From Roseibium album (GTDB taxonomy: Bacteria > Pseudomonadota > Alphaproteobacteria > Rhizobiales > Stappiaceae), in NCBI RefSeq assembly GCF_001404515.1, contig NZ_CXWE01000002.1:848300-912299 (forward strand): a DNA stretch of 64,000 bases, given 5' to 3'. The notes below the pieces were generated by a model. The model was not told where the DNA came from, made no database searches, and saw only the letters and a list, made by a program, of their open reading frames with translations. This document shows, one piece after another, positions 44,128 through 53,427 of the stretch. Made by a program: the position numbers and the translations under genes. Every line of letters begins with the position of its first letter. Within the stretch, counting starts at the first letter, position 1.

Positions 44128-44891
44128 GCGCGCTTCACCTGATACGCCACGGTGACGTTGCCGAGCTTCGTCTCGACAATCCGGCAAAGCTCAATGCCTT
44201 TACAGCCGAAATGCTGGGTGCGGTCGAGCCACATTGCGCGGAAATCGAAAGAGATCCCGGCATCCGTGCCGTCGTGATCAGCGCGGAGGACAGCAAGGCA
44301 TTTTGCGCCGGCGCCGACATTGTCGCCTGGGGAGAACTGGAACCGTGGGAATTCGCTCGCCATTGGGTTCGCGAAGGTCATCGAATTTTCGATCGCCTTG
44401 CACGCCTTGGCAAGCCGACAGTCGCTGCCCTCGCAGGTCACGCCTTCGGTGGTGGGCTTGAGTTTGCGGCAACGGCAGACATCCGGATCATGGCACCGCA
44501 TGCCACGCTTGCCCTGCCCGAAGCCGCGGTCGGAATCGTGCCGGGGTGGTCGGGCACGCAGCGCCTGATCCGCTTGCTCGGCGAACCGGTCGTGAAGGAA
44601 ATGGCCCTGTTCGGCCGCCGTATTTCGGCCGAACGCGCCCACGCTTGCGGGTTTGTGGCTGAGATATCGGACGATCCGAGAACAAGGGCAATGGAATTGG
44701 CACAAGGCCTGGCCGGCAGATCCTCCTGTTCGGTCGAGGTTGCCAAATACATGGTCCATGCAGCAGCCGGGGAAGATCGCAACGCCATGATCGAAGCCCT
44801 CGGCGCAGGCATGATTGGACAAACCGCCGACCGCACCGAAGGTGTCACCGCCTTTCGCGAAAAGCGCAAACCGAATTTTCCTGGAAAATAA
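44124..44891 (+). CDS. Enoyl-CoA hydratase/isomerase family protein
   Basis: A 255-residue crotonase-fold enzyme. The oxyanion-hole segments are AFCAGADIVAW and GHAFGGGLEFAATADIRI; the catalytic Glu is likely in LPEAAVGIVPGWSGTQRL. Start is GTG 44124, overlapping the CoA-transferase stop as GTGA. It would process the CoA thioester formed by that enzyme; hydration, dehydration or isomerisation cannot be told apart by sequence. Confidence 0.9.
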   Translation: MSALHLIRHGDVAELRLDNPAKLNAFTAEMLGAVEPHCAEIERDPGIRAVVISAEDSKAFCAGADIVAWGELEPWEFARHWVREGHRIFDRLARLGKPTVAALAGHAFGGGLEFAATADIRIMAPHATLALPEAAVGIVPGWSGTQRLIRLLGEPVVKEMALFGRRISAERAHACGFVAEISDDPRTRAMELAQGLAGRSSCSVEVAKYMVHAAAGEDRNAMIEALGAGMIGQTADRTEGVTAFREKRKPNFPGK

Positions 44892-44893
44892 TC

Positions 44894-46417
44894 ATGAGTG
44901 ATCTGAATGTCGTCTCCATTAGCAACGCCCGGATACCGGCAGACCCTTTTGTTGCCCGGCACCTGATCGACGGTGACTGGCGCTCAAGCACTGACGGTGC
45001 CACGTTCGAGCGGGTCTCACCGTCACATGATGCGGTGGTCACGGTCGCCTGCCGGGGCAACCTCCTGGATGTTGATGCTGCCATTTCTGCCGCAAGGCGC
45101 GCCTTTGACGAAGGACGCTGGACTGCCACGACCGGCAAGGACAGGGCAACACTCCTGCTGAAGGTTGCCGATCTGATCGACCGGGACCGGGAACGCATTG
45201 CCTTCCACGAGACGATTGAATCCGGCAAACCGATCAGCCAGGCAATGGCCGAGATCGAGGGTGCTGCCGATATCTGGCGATACGCGGCGTCTCTCGCACG
45301 CACGCTTCATGGCGAGAGCCACAATTCTCTGGGCAACGACTTTCTCGGGCTTGTTCTGAAGGAACCCGTAGGGGTCGTCTCGATCATCACACCTTGGAAT
45401 TTTCCTTTCCTGATCGTATCGCAGAAGCTTCCCTTTGCGCTCGCAGCGGGGTGCACAGCCGTCATCAAACCCTCGGAGATGACACCAGCGACAACCGTCA
45501 TCCTGGGCGAACTGCTTCTGGAGGCAGGCATCCCGGCCGGCGTCGCCAACATCGTCCTCGGCTTTGGCGATCCGGTTGGAGCAGCACTGACCACAGACAA
45601 GCGGGTCGACATGGTGACGTTCACCGGTTCGACGGCTGTCGGCAAGGCGATCGTCGAAACAGCCGCAGGTACGCTGAAGAAGGTTTCGCTGGAACTCGGT
45701 GGCAAGAACCCGCAGGTGATCTTTCCGGACGCGGAACTCGACGCCGCGGCGGATGCTGTTGTTTTCGGTGTCTATTTCAATGCAGGCGAATGCTGCAATT
45801 CGGGATCCCGGATCATTGTGCACGAGGATATAGCGGAAGAATTTGTCGCACGTACGGTTGCCCTGTCCCGTCTTGTTCCTTTTGGCGACCCTTTGGACCC
45901 ATCGACCAAGGTCGGCGCGATCATCACACCTGAACACAATAACAAAATCGATACCTATGTTCAGGAAGCCAGAGCAACCGGCGCTTCGGTACCGCTTGGC
46001 GGCAAGGTGCTGGAAGTTCCCGGATTGCGCGGCCGGTTCTACGAGCCGACTGTGGTGACGAATGTCACCGGCGACATGCCCATCGCCCGAGAGGAAGTCT
46101 TCGGACCGGTCCTCTCGGTGCTGACATTCAAAACGCTTGATGAGGCCATCGCTCTGGTAAACGATGCCGACTATGGACTGTCCGCGGGGGTCTGGAGCGA
46201 AAACGTCCACACCTGCCTGGAATTTGCCCGGCGTGCGCTCGCGGGGACGATCTGGACCAATACCTGGATGGACGGATTTGCGGAACTGCCGTTCGGCGGC
46301 GTCAAGCAAAGCGGCCAGGGGCGTGAACTCGGCAAATACGGACTTGATGAATTTCTCGAGGCGAAAACGGTAACCATGCGGATCGGCAAGAACCGCGAGC
46401 CCTGGGTGTCGGGATGA
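44894..46417 (+). CDS. NAD(P)-dependent aldehyde dehydrogenase
   Basis: A 507-residue aldehyde dehydrogenase. Visible are ITPWNFPFLIVSQK, the Glu in LELGGKNPQVIF, the catalytic Cys in NAGECCNSGSR and EEVFGPVLSV. It is typical in length and closest in style to betaine- or gamma-aminobutyraldehyde-type enzymes. Last gene of operon A, 2 bp after the hydratase stop; it meets the LacI gene tail to tail with only 5 bp between stops and no terminator. Confidence 0.93.
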   Translation: MSDLNVVSISNARIPADPFVARHLIDGDWRSSTDGATFERVSPSHDAVVTVACRGNLLDVDAAISAARRAFDEGRWTATTGKDRATLLLKVADLIDRDRERIAFHETIESGKPISQAMAEIEGAADIWRYAASLARTLHGESHNSLGNDFLGLVLKEPVGVVSIITPWNFPFLIVSQKLPFALAAGCTAVIKPSEMTPATTVILGELLLEAGIPAGVANIVLGFGDPVGAALTTDKRVDMVTFTGSTAVGKAIVETAAGTLKKVSLELGGKNPQVIFPDAELDAAADAVVFGVYFNAGECCNSGSRIIVHEDIAEEFVARTVALSRLVPFGDPLDPSTKVGAIITPEHNNKIDTYVQEARATGASVPLGGKVLEVPGLRGRFYEPTVVTNVTGDMPIAREEVFGPVLSVLTFKTLDEAIALVNDADYGLSAGVWSENVHTCLEFARRALAGTIWTNTWMDGFAELPFGGVKQSGQGRELGKYGLDEFLEAKTVTMRIGKNREPWVSG

Positions 46418-46422
46418 TGGTC

Positions 46423-47472
46423 CTAGCTGGAAACCGAGAACGGTCCCTCGGGCTTCAACAGGATCTGCAGATCCTCCACCGGCTCCCCGGACATTCTACC
46501 GAGAAGAACCTTCGCCATTGCGCGGCCGGTCGCTCGCAGGTCCTCGTCGATCGTCTCGATACGCGGTCGAAAGTGATTGGAAATCGGCGACGCACGCTTT
46601 GCAAGAACGTCCACTTCCTGCCCCTGGGTCAGACCCATGTCGTTGAGACAGGCCAGCGTGATCAACGCGCTGACCTCACCGACACAGATGTAGCTGTCCG
46701 GTGCATCCGGTCCGCCATGAAGGCCACGCAACATGGCGGCAATCTCGTCCGGTTCGCTGTCGAGGTCGACGGCACCGGGCACCGTCAACCGAACACCATG
46801 GGTCATCGCCGCCTGCCGTGCGCCAAAGCGCAGATGTTGGCCGAAGGTGTATTTTTCGTTCGGCATGACGATACACACGTGCTGCCGTCCTTTTTCAACG
46901 AGCCGCTCGACTGCCAGACGGACGAACGCCTCGTTGTCGAAATCGACAAACGGGTGCGGTGTCATGAAGTCTGTGCGCCCGTGAGTGACAAACGGAAAAT
47001 CGTGCTCAAGAAGGTAACGGGCCCGGTCATCAAAGCACTCGGTCCGGGTGAACACGATCGCGTCGGCCAGCGAATGGCGGCGGATATTGCGAATGGCGTC
47101 CAGCCGGTCTTCGCCCAAACTGTCTGCAGTGATGTTAATGGCATAACCCGTTCCGGAAAGCCCTTCATACATGCCCCCGAGAAACTCGGAGGTAAAACTC
47201 AGGAACTCGTGCCTGGGATTGATCATAAGGCTGATGACCTTGGTTCTGCCGGTGCGCAATCTCTGCGCCGCACGATTGGGAACGTAGCCCAGTCTGTCGG
47301 CGATTTCGGAAATGCGTTTCCTGGTGGATTCGGCGATCCTCGGATCATCCGCAAGGGCGCGGGAAACCGTCGTCACCGCAACGCCAGCCTCCGCCGCGAC
47401 CGTGCGCAGCGTCGGACGCGATGCTGTTTCTTCGGCACTTTCTGCCTTGGTTTCCAAGGTTTTACGCGACAT
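46423..47472 (-). CDS. LacI-family regulator between operons A and B
   Basis: A 349-residue repressor. HTH: LRTVAAEAGVAVTTVSRAL; hinge: YVPNRAAQRLRTGRTKVIS; sugar-binding domain follows. About 22 extra N-terminal residues precede the HTH. It is divergent from operon B, and CG-centred half-palindromes lie in front of both it and operon B (47533-47548 and 47658-47671), so it probably controls operon B and itself. Whether it also binds the TTGGAACGTTCCAA sites of operon A is open. Confidence 0.92.
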   Translation of the reverse strand: MSRKTLETKAESAEETASRPTLRTVAAEAGVAVTTVSRALADDPRIAESTRKRISEIADRLGYVPNRAAQRLRTGRTKVISLMINPRHEFLSFTSEFLGGMYEGLSGTGYAINITADSLGEDRLDAIRNIRRHSLADAIVFTRTECFDDRARYLLEHDFPFVTHGRTDFMTPHPFVDFDNEAFVRLAVERLVEKGRQHVCIVMPNEKYTFGQHLRFGARQAAMTHGVRLTVPGAVDLDSEPDEIAAMLRGLHGGPDAPDSYICVGEVSALITLACLNDMGLTQGQEVDVLAKRASPISNHFRPRIETIDEDLRATGRAMAKVLLGRMSGEPVEDLQILLKPEGPFSVSS

Positions 47473-47532
47473 GCCCGCTCTCTCTACCCCACGGTTTGCA
47501 GCTCAAATGTCCGCACAAGTCTAATCAGGGAA

Positions 47533-47548
47533 TTTAAAACGTTGCAAC
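47533..47548. promoter_or_regulatory. Degenerate LacI-type operator upstream of lacI
   Basis: TTTAAAAC-GTTGCAAC, centred on CG, with 5 of 8 positions symmetric, 60 bp upstream of the minus-strand lacI start. The good half-site GTTGCAAC matches the operon B operator half TTGCAAC on the other strand. Likely autoregulatory site. Confidence 0.4.
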
Positions 47549-47641
47549 AAATTAAGATGCTGCAATGCAATATCTCAAACTTGAAGATAAGCTGATGTTA
47601 AATAACGGAAAAGAATTTCCAAACGAGAGAAAATTAAATTG

Positions 47642-47672
47642 TTGACATCACCACGGTTTGCAACGTTACAAT
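47642..47672 (+). promoter_or_regulatory. Operon B promoter and LacI-type operator
   Basis: A perfect -35 TTGACA (47642-47647) is followed, with a 19-bp spacer, by TACAAT (47667-47672). TTGCAACGTTACAA (47658-47671), a CG-centred palindrome with one mismatched pair, overlaps the -10. An additional half-site ACGTTGCG follows at 47675-47682. This is a classic repressor arrangement. Confidence 0.65.
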
Positions 47673-47746
47673 AGACGTTGCGTGACTACCGGGCGACCAG
47701 CAACCGGCGCCCATGACGACGACGAGCACGTTAAGGGAGGAAATCC

Positions 47747-48991
47747 ATGCGTAAGTTGACGATGATGACGGCAGCTGCTGCACTGATGGCAGCGAGCACC
47801 AGCGTTAAGGCAGAAGATGTTGAAGTTCTGCACTGGTGGACATCCGGCGGCGAAGCTGCTGCTCTGAACGTTTTGAAAGAAGACCTTGAAGGTCAGGGTA
47901 TCGGCTGGCAGGACATGCCGGTTGCAGGTGGCGGCGGCTCTCAGGCCATGACCGTGCTGCGTGCCCGCGTAACGTCCGGCAACCCGCCGACCGCCGTACA
48001 GATGCTCGGTTTCGATATTCTCGACTGGGCCAAGGAAGGTGCACTTGCCGATCTGAACATCCAGGCTGGCCTGGAAGGCTGGGACGAGGTTGTTCCCGAG
48101 GCGCTCCAGCAGTTTGCCAAGCATGACGGCAAGTGGGTATCCGCACCGGTGAATGTCCACTCCACCAACTGGGTCTGGGCGAACAAGGCGGTTCTGGATG
48201 AACTCGGCATCGCGGTTCCGACAAACTGGGACGAGTTCGTGGCAGCGCTTGAGAAAGTGAAAGCCTCGGGCAAGACCGCGATTGCACATGGTGGCCAGCC
48301 ATGGCAGGACGCAACTGTATTTGATGCAGTCGCCATGTCGACCGGCGGACCGGATTTCTACAAGAAAGCCTTCATCGAACTTGATGAAGAAACGCTTGGC
48401 TCCGATACGATGAAGGAAACTTTCGACCGGATGGGCGTTATCCGCTCATATGTCGATGACAACTTCTCCGGCCGCGACTGGAACCTTGCCACTGCGATGG
48501 TGATCAATGGCGATGCGGCCTTCCAGATGATGGGCGACTGGGCCAAGGGTGAATTCCTGAACGCCGGCAAGAAACCCGATGCGGATTTCCTTTGCTTCCG
48601 CTTCCCCGGCACTCAGGACCAGGTCACCTTCAACGCCGACCAGTTCGCAATGTTTGCCCAGGGCAAGGAAGTTGGCAAGGAACAGGCAGCTCTTGCAACA
48701 GCAATCCTGTCTCCGAGTTTCCAGTCCGCGTTCAACGTGGTCAAAGGCTCGGTCCCGGCACGCACGGACGTTTCCAATGAAGCTTTCGATGCCTGCGGAA
48801 AGAAGGGCATGGCAGATCTGAAGGCAGCTGCTGACAGCGGCAACCTCTATGGTTCCATGGCGCACGGCCATGCAAACCCTGCCGCCATCAAGAACGCCAT
48901 GTATGATGTCATCACGGCGCATTTCAACGGCGAGTATGACAGCGCGACTGCTGTCGACGAACTCGTAACCGCCGTTCAAATCAACAAGTAA
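47747..48991 (+). CDS. Sugar ABC transporter substrate-binding protein
   Basis: A 414-residue periplasmic binding protein (family 1, glucose/mannose-binding type) with a signal peptide [20 protein letters not shown] and mature start [32 protein letters not shown] and [19 protein letters not shown] are conserved in this group. GGGAGG lies upstream. First gene of operon B; a 12-bp-stem hairpin follows it, consistent with higher expression than the permeases. Confidence 0.93.
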   Translation: MRKLTMMTAAAALMAASTSVKAEDVEVLHWWTSGGEAAALNVLKEDLEGQGIGWQDMPVAGGGGSQAMTVLRARVTSGNPPTAVQMLGFDILDWAKEGALADLNIQAGLEGWDEVVPEALQQFAKHDGKWVSAPVNVHSTNWVWANKAVLDELGIAVPTNWDEFVAALEKVKASGKTAIAHGGQPWQDATVFDAVAMSTGGPDFYKKAFIELDEETLGSDTMKETFDRMGVIRSYVDDNFSGRDWNLATAMVINGDAAFQMMGDWAKGEFLNAGKKPDADFLCFRFPGTQDQVTFNADQFAMFAQGKEVGKEQAALATAILSPSFQSAFNVVKGSVPARTDVSNEAFDACGKKGMADLKAAADSGNLYGSMAHGHANPAAIKNAMYDVITAHFNGEYDSATAVDELVTAVQINK

Positions 48992-49001
48992 AATACCCTA
49001 C

Positions 49002-49029
49002 GGAAAGCGGTGACTGTTCACCGCTTTCC
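49002..49029 (+). terminator. Intercistronic hairpin after the binding-protein gene
   Basis: GGAAAGCGGTGA, a CTGT loop, TCACCGCTTTCC: a perfect 12-bp stem 10 bp past the stop and 19 bp before the permease start. With only CCTTACC after it, it probably acts as a partial attenuator or 3' stabiliser. Confidence 0.7.
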
Positions 49030-49047
49030 CCTTACCGGGGGCTTGAG

Positions 49048-49953
49048 ATGTCTATTTCTGAAACGGCGAACCCGCGTGGTTCCGTTGTTGACAGACTGCG
49101 CGACGCTTTACCCAAAATAGTGCTGAGCCCGACGGTCGCGATTGTCGCGATCTTCGTTTACGGGTTCATCCTGTTCACGCTGTATCTGTCCTTTACCAAC
49201 AGCCGGATTCTGCCTTCCTTCGAATGGATCGGCTGGCAGAATTACGAGAACCTGTTCCGGATCCGGGCGTGGGACACGGCAGTCTCGAACCTCGTTATTT
49301 TCGGCGTTCTTTACATCACCATCTGTTGCGCCCTGGGATTGCTGCTCGCGATCCTGCTCGATCAGCGCATCCGCGCAGAAGGATTTATCCGGACCATCTA
49401 TCTCTACCCGATGGCCCTGAGCTTCATCGTCACCGGTGTCGCCTGGAAATGGTTTCTTGACCCGGGCATCGGTATCGAGGCCGTGGTGCGCGGCTGGGGT
49501 TGGACGACATTCGAATTCAACTGGATCAAGGACAGCCAGATGGCGATCTACACGATCGTCATTGCAGCGGTCTGGCAGACGTCCGGCTTCGTCATGGCGA
49601 TGTTCCTCGCAGGCCTGCGCGGCATTGACAACGAGATGCTGAAAGCGGCCCAGATAGATGGAGCCTCCACGTTGGCGCTCTACCGCCGGATCGTTATCCC
49701 GCAGTTGCGCCCGGCCTTCATGTCGGCCTTCGTGGTGCTCGCCCACATGGCGATCAAATCCTACGACCTTGTTATCGCCCTGACCGGCGGTGGCCCCGGA
49801 ACCGCGACCGAATTGCCGGCAACATTCATGTATTCCTACACATTCACCCGGAACCAGATGGGTATCGGCGCAGCGTCCGCAGTGATCATGCTGATGACGA
49901 TTGCCGCCATCATCGTCCCCTATCTCTGGTCCGAACTGAGGGAGAAGAAGTGA
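49048..49953 (+). CDS. Sugar ABC transporter permease (MalF-type)
   Basis: A 301-residue inner-membrane permease with six membrane segments and the ATPase-contact EAA loop EMLKAAQIDGASTLALYRRI. ARYW-type sugar systems have the same plan. Its stop overlaps the start of the next permease gene, so the pair is translationally coupled. Confidence 0.93.
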   Translation: MSISETANPRGSVVDRLRDALPKIVLSPTVAIVAIFVYGFILFTLYLSFTNSRILPSFEWIGWQNYENLFRIRAWDTAVSNLVIFGVLYITICCALGLLLAILLDQRIRAEGFIRTIYLYPMALSFIVTGVAWKWFLDPGIGIEAVVRGWGWTTFEFNWIKDSQMAIYTIVIAAVWQTSGFVMAMFLAGLRGIDNEMLKAAQIDGASTLALYRRIVIPQLRPAFMSAFVVLAHMAIKSYDLVIALTGGGPGTATELPATFMYSYTFTRNQMGIGAASAVIMLMTIAAIIVPYLWSELREKK

Positions 49954-50825
49954 TGGCTGCTGCCCCCGCAAAAAGCTCTTTCAGCCTCGGCCGTGTTGTC
50001 CTCTATACGCTGCTGGTCTTCTTCTGCATTTACTACCTGCTGCCGCTCTACGTGATGCTGGTCAACTCTTTGAAGCCGCTGTCCGAAATCACGGCCGGTG
50101 GCATGATGGCCCTGCCGCAGGATTGGACCGTCGCGCCCTGGCTGAGCGCCTGGTCGAGTGCCCAGGTCGGCGTCGAGGCGACGGGGCTTCGCCCCTACTT
50201 CCTCAATTCGATCATCATGGTCGTTCCCGCCGTTGCCCTGTCGACAATTGTCGGCGCGCTTAACGGCTATGTCCTGACCAAGTGGACCTTCCCCGGTGCG
50301 ACCATACTCTTTGGCCTGCTTCTGTTCGGCTGTTTCATCCCGTTCCAGATGGTGCTGATCCCGATGGCCCGGATGTTGGGTCTGATGGGACTTGCCGGAT
50401 CGGTGCCAGGTCTGATCTTCGTGCACTTCGTTTACGGCATCGGTTTCTCGACACTGTACTTCCGAAACTATTACGCAGCCTTCCCGACCGAACTGGTCCG
50501 GGCCGCACAGATCGACGGGGCCGGATTCTTCCGCATCTTCTGGCGCATTCTGTTGCCGTCATCCGGTCCGATCGCCGTTGTCTGCATCATCTGGCAATTC
50601 ACCAACATCTGGAACGACTTCCTGTTCGGTGCATCCTTCTCGGACTTCGACAGTCAACCAATGACCGTTGCGTTGAACAACTTGGTGCAATCGTCCACCG
50701 GCGTGAAGGAGTACAACGTCCATTTCGCCGGTGCCATCATGGCCGCCCTGCCAACTCTACTCGTATACATCGTTGCGGGCCGATACTTCGTCCGTGGCCT
50801 GATGGCCGGCTCAGTTAAAGGATAA
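49953..50825 (+). CDS. Sugar ABC transporter permease (MalG-type)
   Basis: A 290-residue permease with six membrane segments and the EAA loop ELVRAAQIDGAGFFRIFWRI. The ATG at 49953 overlaps the previous stop; a GTG one codon upstream is possible. It forms the heterodimeric channel with the preceding protein. Confidence 0.93.
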   Translation: MAAAPAKSSFSLGRVVLYTLLVFFCIYYLLPLYVMLVNSLKPLSEITAGGMMALPQDWTVAPWLSAWSSAQVGVEATGLRPYFLNSIIMVVPAVALSTIVGALNGYVLTKWTFPGATILFGLLLFGCFIPFQMVLIPMARMLGLMGLAGSVPGLIFVHFVYGIGFSTLYFRNYYAAFPTELVRAAQIDGAGFFRIFWRILLPSSGPIAVVCIIWQFTNIWNDFLFGASFSDFDSQPMTVALNNLVQSSTGVKEYNVHFAGAIMAALPTLLVYIVAGRYFVRGLMAGSVKG

Positions 50826-50829
50826 GACA

Positions 50830-51939
50830 ATGGGCTTTCTCGACATCAAACAGGCGACCAAGTCCTACGGAACAGTGCAGGTTCTGCATGAAACCGACAT
50901 CTCTATCGAAGAAGGTGAGTTTCTCGTTCTCGTCGGACCGTCGGGGTGCGGCAAGTCCACCCTGCTCAACATGATTGCAGGCCTGGAAGACATCACGTCC
51001 GGCGAAATCGCCATCCGCAGCAAAAGCATGAACGGCGTCAAGCCGGCAGACCGCAACATTGCCATGGTGTTCCAGTCCTACGCGCTTTATCCGAACATGA
51101 CGGTGAGCGGCAACATCTCCTTCGGCATGGAAATGCACGGCATCGAAAAGTCGGAGCGGGCAAAGCGCATTGCCCAGGTCTCGGATTTGCTTCAGATCAG
51201 CCATTTGCTTGACCGGAAGCCCGGACAGCTGTCAGGCGGCCAGCGGCAGCGTGTTGCCATGGGCCGTGCACTCGTACGCGAACCGGACGTGTTCCTGTTC
51301 GATGAGCCGCTCTCGAACCTGGATGCCAAGCTGCGTGTCGACATGCGCACTGAAATCAAGAAACTGCACCGCAAACTCGGCACAACCATCGTCTACGTCA
51401 CCCACGATCAGATCGAGGCGCTGACCTTGTCGACGCGCATTGCGGTGATGTTCGGCGGCTACGTTCAGCAGCTTGGAACGCCGAAAGAGATCTATGACAA
51501 CCCCGCTAACATGTTCGTAGCCGGTTTTATGGGGTCTCCATCCATGAACCTGTTTCCGGCAAAGGTCGTTTCGGAAAACGGGCAGCCTGCCGCCGAAGTC
51601 ACGCTCATCAACGGCTCGACAGCAGCCATACCGTTTGCCACCGACACCCTGGGCTCCAGTATCGGTCGGGACATCATTCTTGGAATCAGGCCGGAAGCGA
51701 TCACCGACAGGGATGGTGCCGACCGGAATTCGCAGTCGGTTCACATTGTCGAGGCACCGGTCGAGATCACTGAACCGGCGGGATCCGATACGTTTGTCGT
51801 CAGCCAGATCGGCGGCAAGGATGTCACCGGCCGGTTCCGCGCAGATGTCGCGGTCAATGCCGGTGAGACGTTCCCGTTCGCTTTCAACATGGAAAAGGCT
51901 GTCGCCTTCGACCCGCAAAGCGAAAACAGGATCGCCTGA
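50830..51939 (+). CDS. Sugar ABC transporter ATP-binding protein (UgpC/MsmK-like)
   Basis: A 369-residue ATPase. Walker A GPSGCGKSTLL, signature LSGGQRQRVAMGRAL, Walker B VFLFDEPLSNLDAK and the switch His in VTHDQIEAL are complete. The C-terminal TOBE-type regulatory domain (from about residue 240) is typical of multi-sugar ATPases. It starts 4 bp after the permease gene and completes the importer. Confidence 0.94.
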   Translation: MGFLDIKQATKSYGTVQVLHETDISIEEGEFLVLVGPSGCGKSTLLNMIAGLEDITSGEIAIRSKSMNGVKPADRNIAMVFQSYALYPNMTVSGNISFGMEMHGIEKSERAKRIAQVSDLLQISHLLDRKPGQLSGGQRQRVAMGRALVREPDVFLFDEPLSNLDAKLRVDMRTEIKKLHRKLGTTIVYVTHDQIEALTLSTRIAVMFGGYVQQLGTPKEIYDNPANMFVAGFMGSPSMNLFPAKVVSENGQPAAEVTLINGSTAAIPFATDTLGSSIGRDIILGIRPEAITDRDGADRNSQSVHIVEAPVEITEPAGSDTFVVSQIGGKDVTGRFRADVAVNAGETFPFAFNMEKAVAFDPQSENRIA

Positions 51940-51942
51940 AGC

Positions 51943-53427
51943 ATGACGTCTGCGCCGGACATCGTCATCGTCGGAAGCGGGATGGGCGGCGCGACACTCG
52001 CCGCCGGTCTTGCACCGTCCGGAGCACAAATCACGATCCTGGAACGGGGTCACCGGATCCCGGACGATGCGCCGGCGCGCGACCCCTGGCGCATCTATAC
52101 CAACAGCGCCTTCCGGTCCGCCGAAACCTGGCTCGATGAAAACGGCAATTCCTTCGAGCCGGGCAATTATTACAATGTCGGTGGCAATTCGAAACTCTAT
52201 GGCGCCGTTTTGATCCGCTACCGCGCGGAAGACTTTGCGGAACTGGAACATTTTGAAGGTTTTTCGCCCGCATGGCCATTGTCCTACGAAGAACTGGCTC
52301 CCTGGTATGACGCAGCCGAAAAGCTTTACCGGGTCAGGGGGGATGCGACATCCGACCCGACCGAGCCGGCGCACGCAGGACCTTATCAGTTTCCTCCGGT
52401 ACCGGACGAGCCGGCAATCCGGGTTGCGCGCATGAGACTGGAACAGGCAGGCGTCAATCCCTTCTGTCTTCCTCTTGGCGTCGATATCGACAGATGGCTT
52501 TCGGCCGGAAAAACCGGCTGGGACGGCTATCCCGATCTCAGATGCGGGAAAATGGATGCGGAGACCTGCGGGCTGGAGGCTGCACTCGCCCACGAAAATG
52601 TCAATCTGATTACCGGTGCGGAGGTCACCGGACTGAAGGTGGACCCGTCAACCGGAAAGGTCGACACCGTTACCTATGTGAAGGAAGGCGTCGAAACGAA
52701 CCTGTCTTCGTCGATTGTTGCCGTTTGCGCCGGCGCGGTTCAATCCGCAGCTCTTTTGCTTCGATCCGGAATCGCCAACAGCTCCGATTATGTTGGCCGG
52801 TGTTTCATGAACCACAACGCGACGGCGATGATCGCAATCGACCCCCGTTACAAAAACGACTCGGTTTATCAGAAGACATTCGGCCTCAACGACTGGTATC
52901 TTGCAGACAATGATGCAGGCAAACCGCTCGGCAACGTCCAGCTGCTGGGGCGTGTGACACCGGACATTCTGAAGATCCAGGTGCCCCAACTTCCAAACTT
53001 TGCGGCCAGATGGATTTCCGGTCATGCGCTTGATCTTTATCTGATATCGGAAGACCTGCCCGATCCCGAAAGTCGTGTCGTTCTGAAAAACGGCAAGATC
53101 CAACTGGTCTGGCGCCGCTCCAACATGGAGGCGCACAAGAAGCTCGTCGGGAAGATGAAGGCGACTTTGAGAAAGGCCGGATTTCCAATTGTGCTTTCCC
53201 GTCTGTTCGACGGCCGCGTTCCCTCTCATCAATGCGGCACCGTTCGCATGGGCGCCGATCCGCAAAACAGCGTTCTCGATCCCGATTGCCGATCCTGGGA
53301 TCACCCAAATCTGTTTGTCACGGACGCGGCTGCATTGCCGACATCCGCCGCGGTCAACCCGGCACTTACCGTGGCCGCGCTGTCCCTGAGAACAGCGGAA
53401 ACGATCAGACGGGAACTTGCGGCATGA
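51943..53427 (+). CDS. GMC-family oxidoreductase (first)
   Basis: A 494-residue FAD-dependent glucose-methanol-choline oxidoreductase. The FAD motif is VIVGSGMGGATLAAGL; the C-terminal GMC domain has PSHQCGTVRMG with the catalytic His and AAVNPALTVAALSLR with the partner Asn. It resembles sugar 3-dehydrogenases and pyranose-type enzymes that oxidise secondary alcohols, but no Tat signal is visible, so it is probably cytoplasmic. It starts 3 bp after the ATPase gene. Confidence 0.9.
   Translation: MTSAPDIVIVGSGMGGATLAAGLAPSGAQITILERGHRIPDDAPARDPWRIYTNSAFRSAETWLDENGNSFEPGNYYNVGGNSKLYGAVLIRYRAEDFAELEHFEGFSPAWPLSYEELAPWYDAAEKLYRVRGDATSDPTEPAHAGPYQFPPVPDEPAIRVARMRLEQAGVNPFCLPLGVDIDRWLSAGKTGWDGYPDLRCGKMDAETCGLEAALAHENVNLITGAEVTGLKVDPSTGKVDTVTYVKEGVETNLSSSIVAVCAGAVQSAALLLRSGIANSSDYVGRCFMNHNATAMIAIDPRYKNDSVYQKTFGLNDWYLADNDAGKPLGNVQLLGRVTPDILKIQVPQLPNFAARWISGHALDLYLISEDLPDPESRVVLKNGKIQLVWRRSNMEAHKKLVGKMKATLRKAGFPIVLSRLFDGRVPSHQCGTVRMGADPQNSVLDPDCRSWDHPNLFVTDAAALPTSAAVNPALTVAALSLRTAETIRRELAA

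Noticed and set aside
45023..46309. A 428-codon minus-strand frame opposite the aldehyde dehydrogenase
   Set aside because: Antisense shadow of a gene with intact catalytic Cys, Glu and Asn motifs.
47642..47682. A riboswitch or leader RNA before the binding-protein gene
   Set aside because: The structure present is a promoter with CG-centred operator palindromes; the leader that follows is short and shows no conserved riboswitch fold.
51232..52593. A 453-codon minus-strand frame across the ATPase and GMC genes
   Set aside because: Antisense shadow spanning two coupled plus-strand genes with complete motifs.
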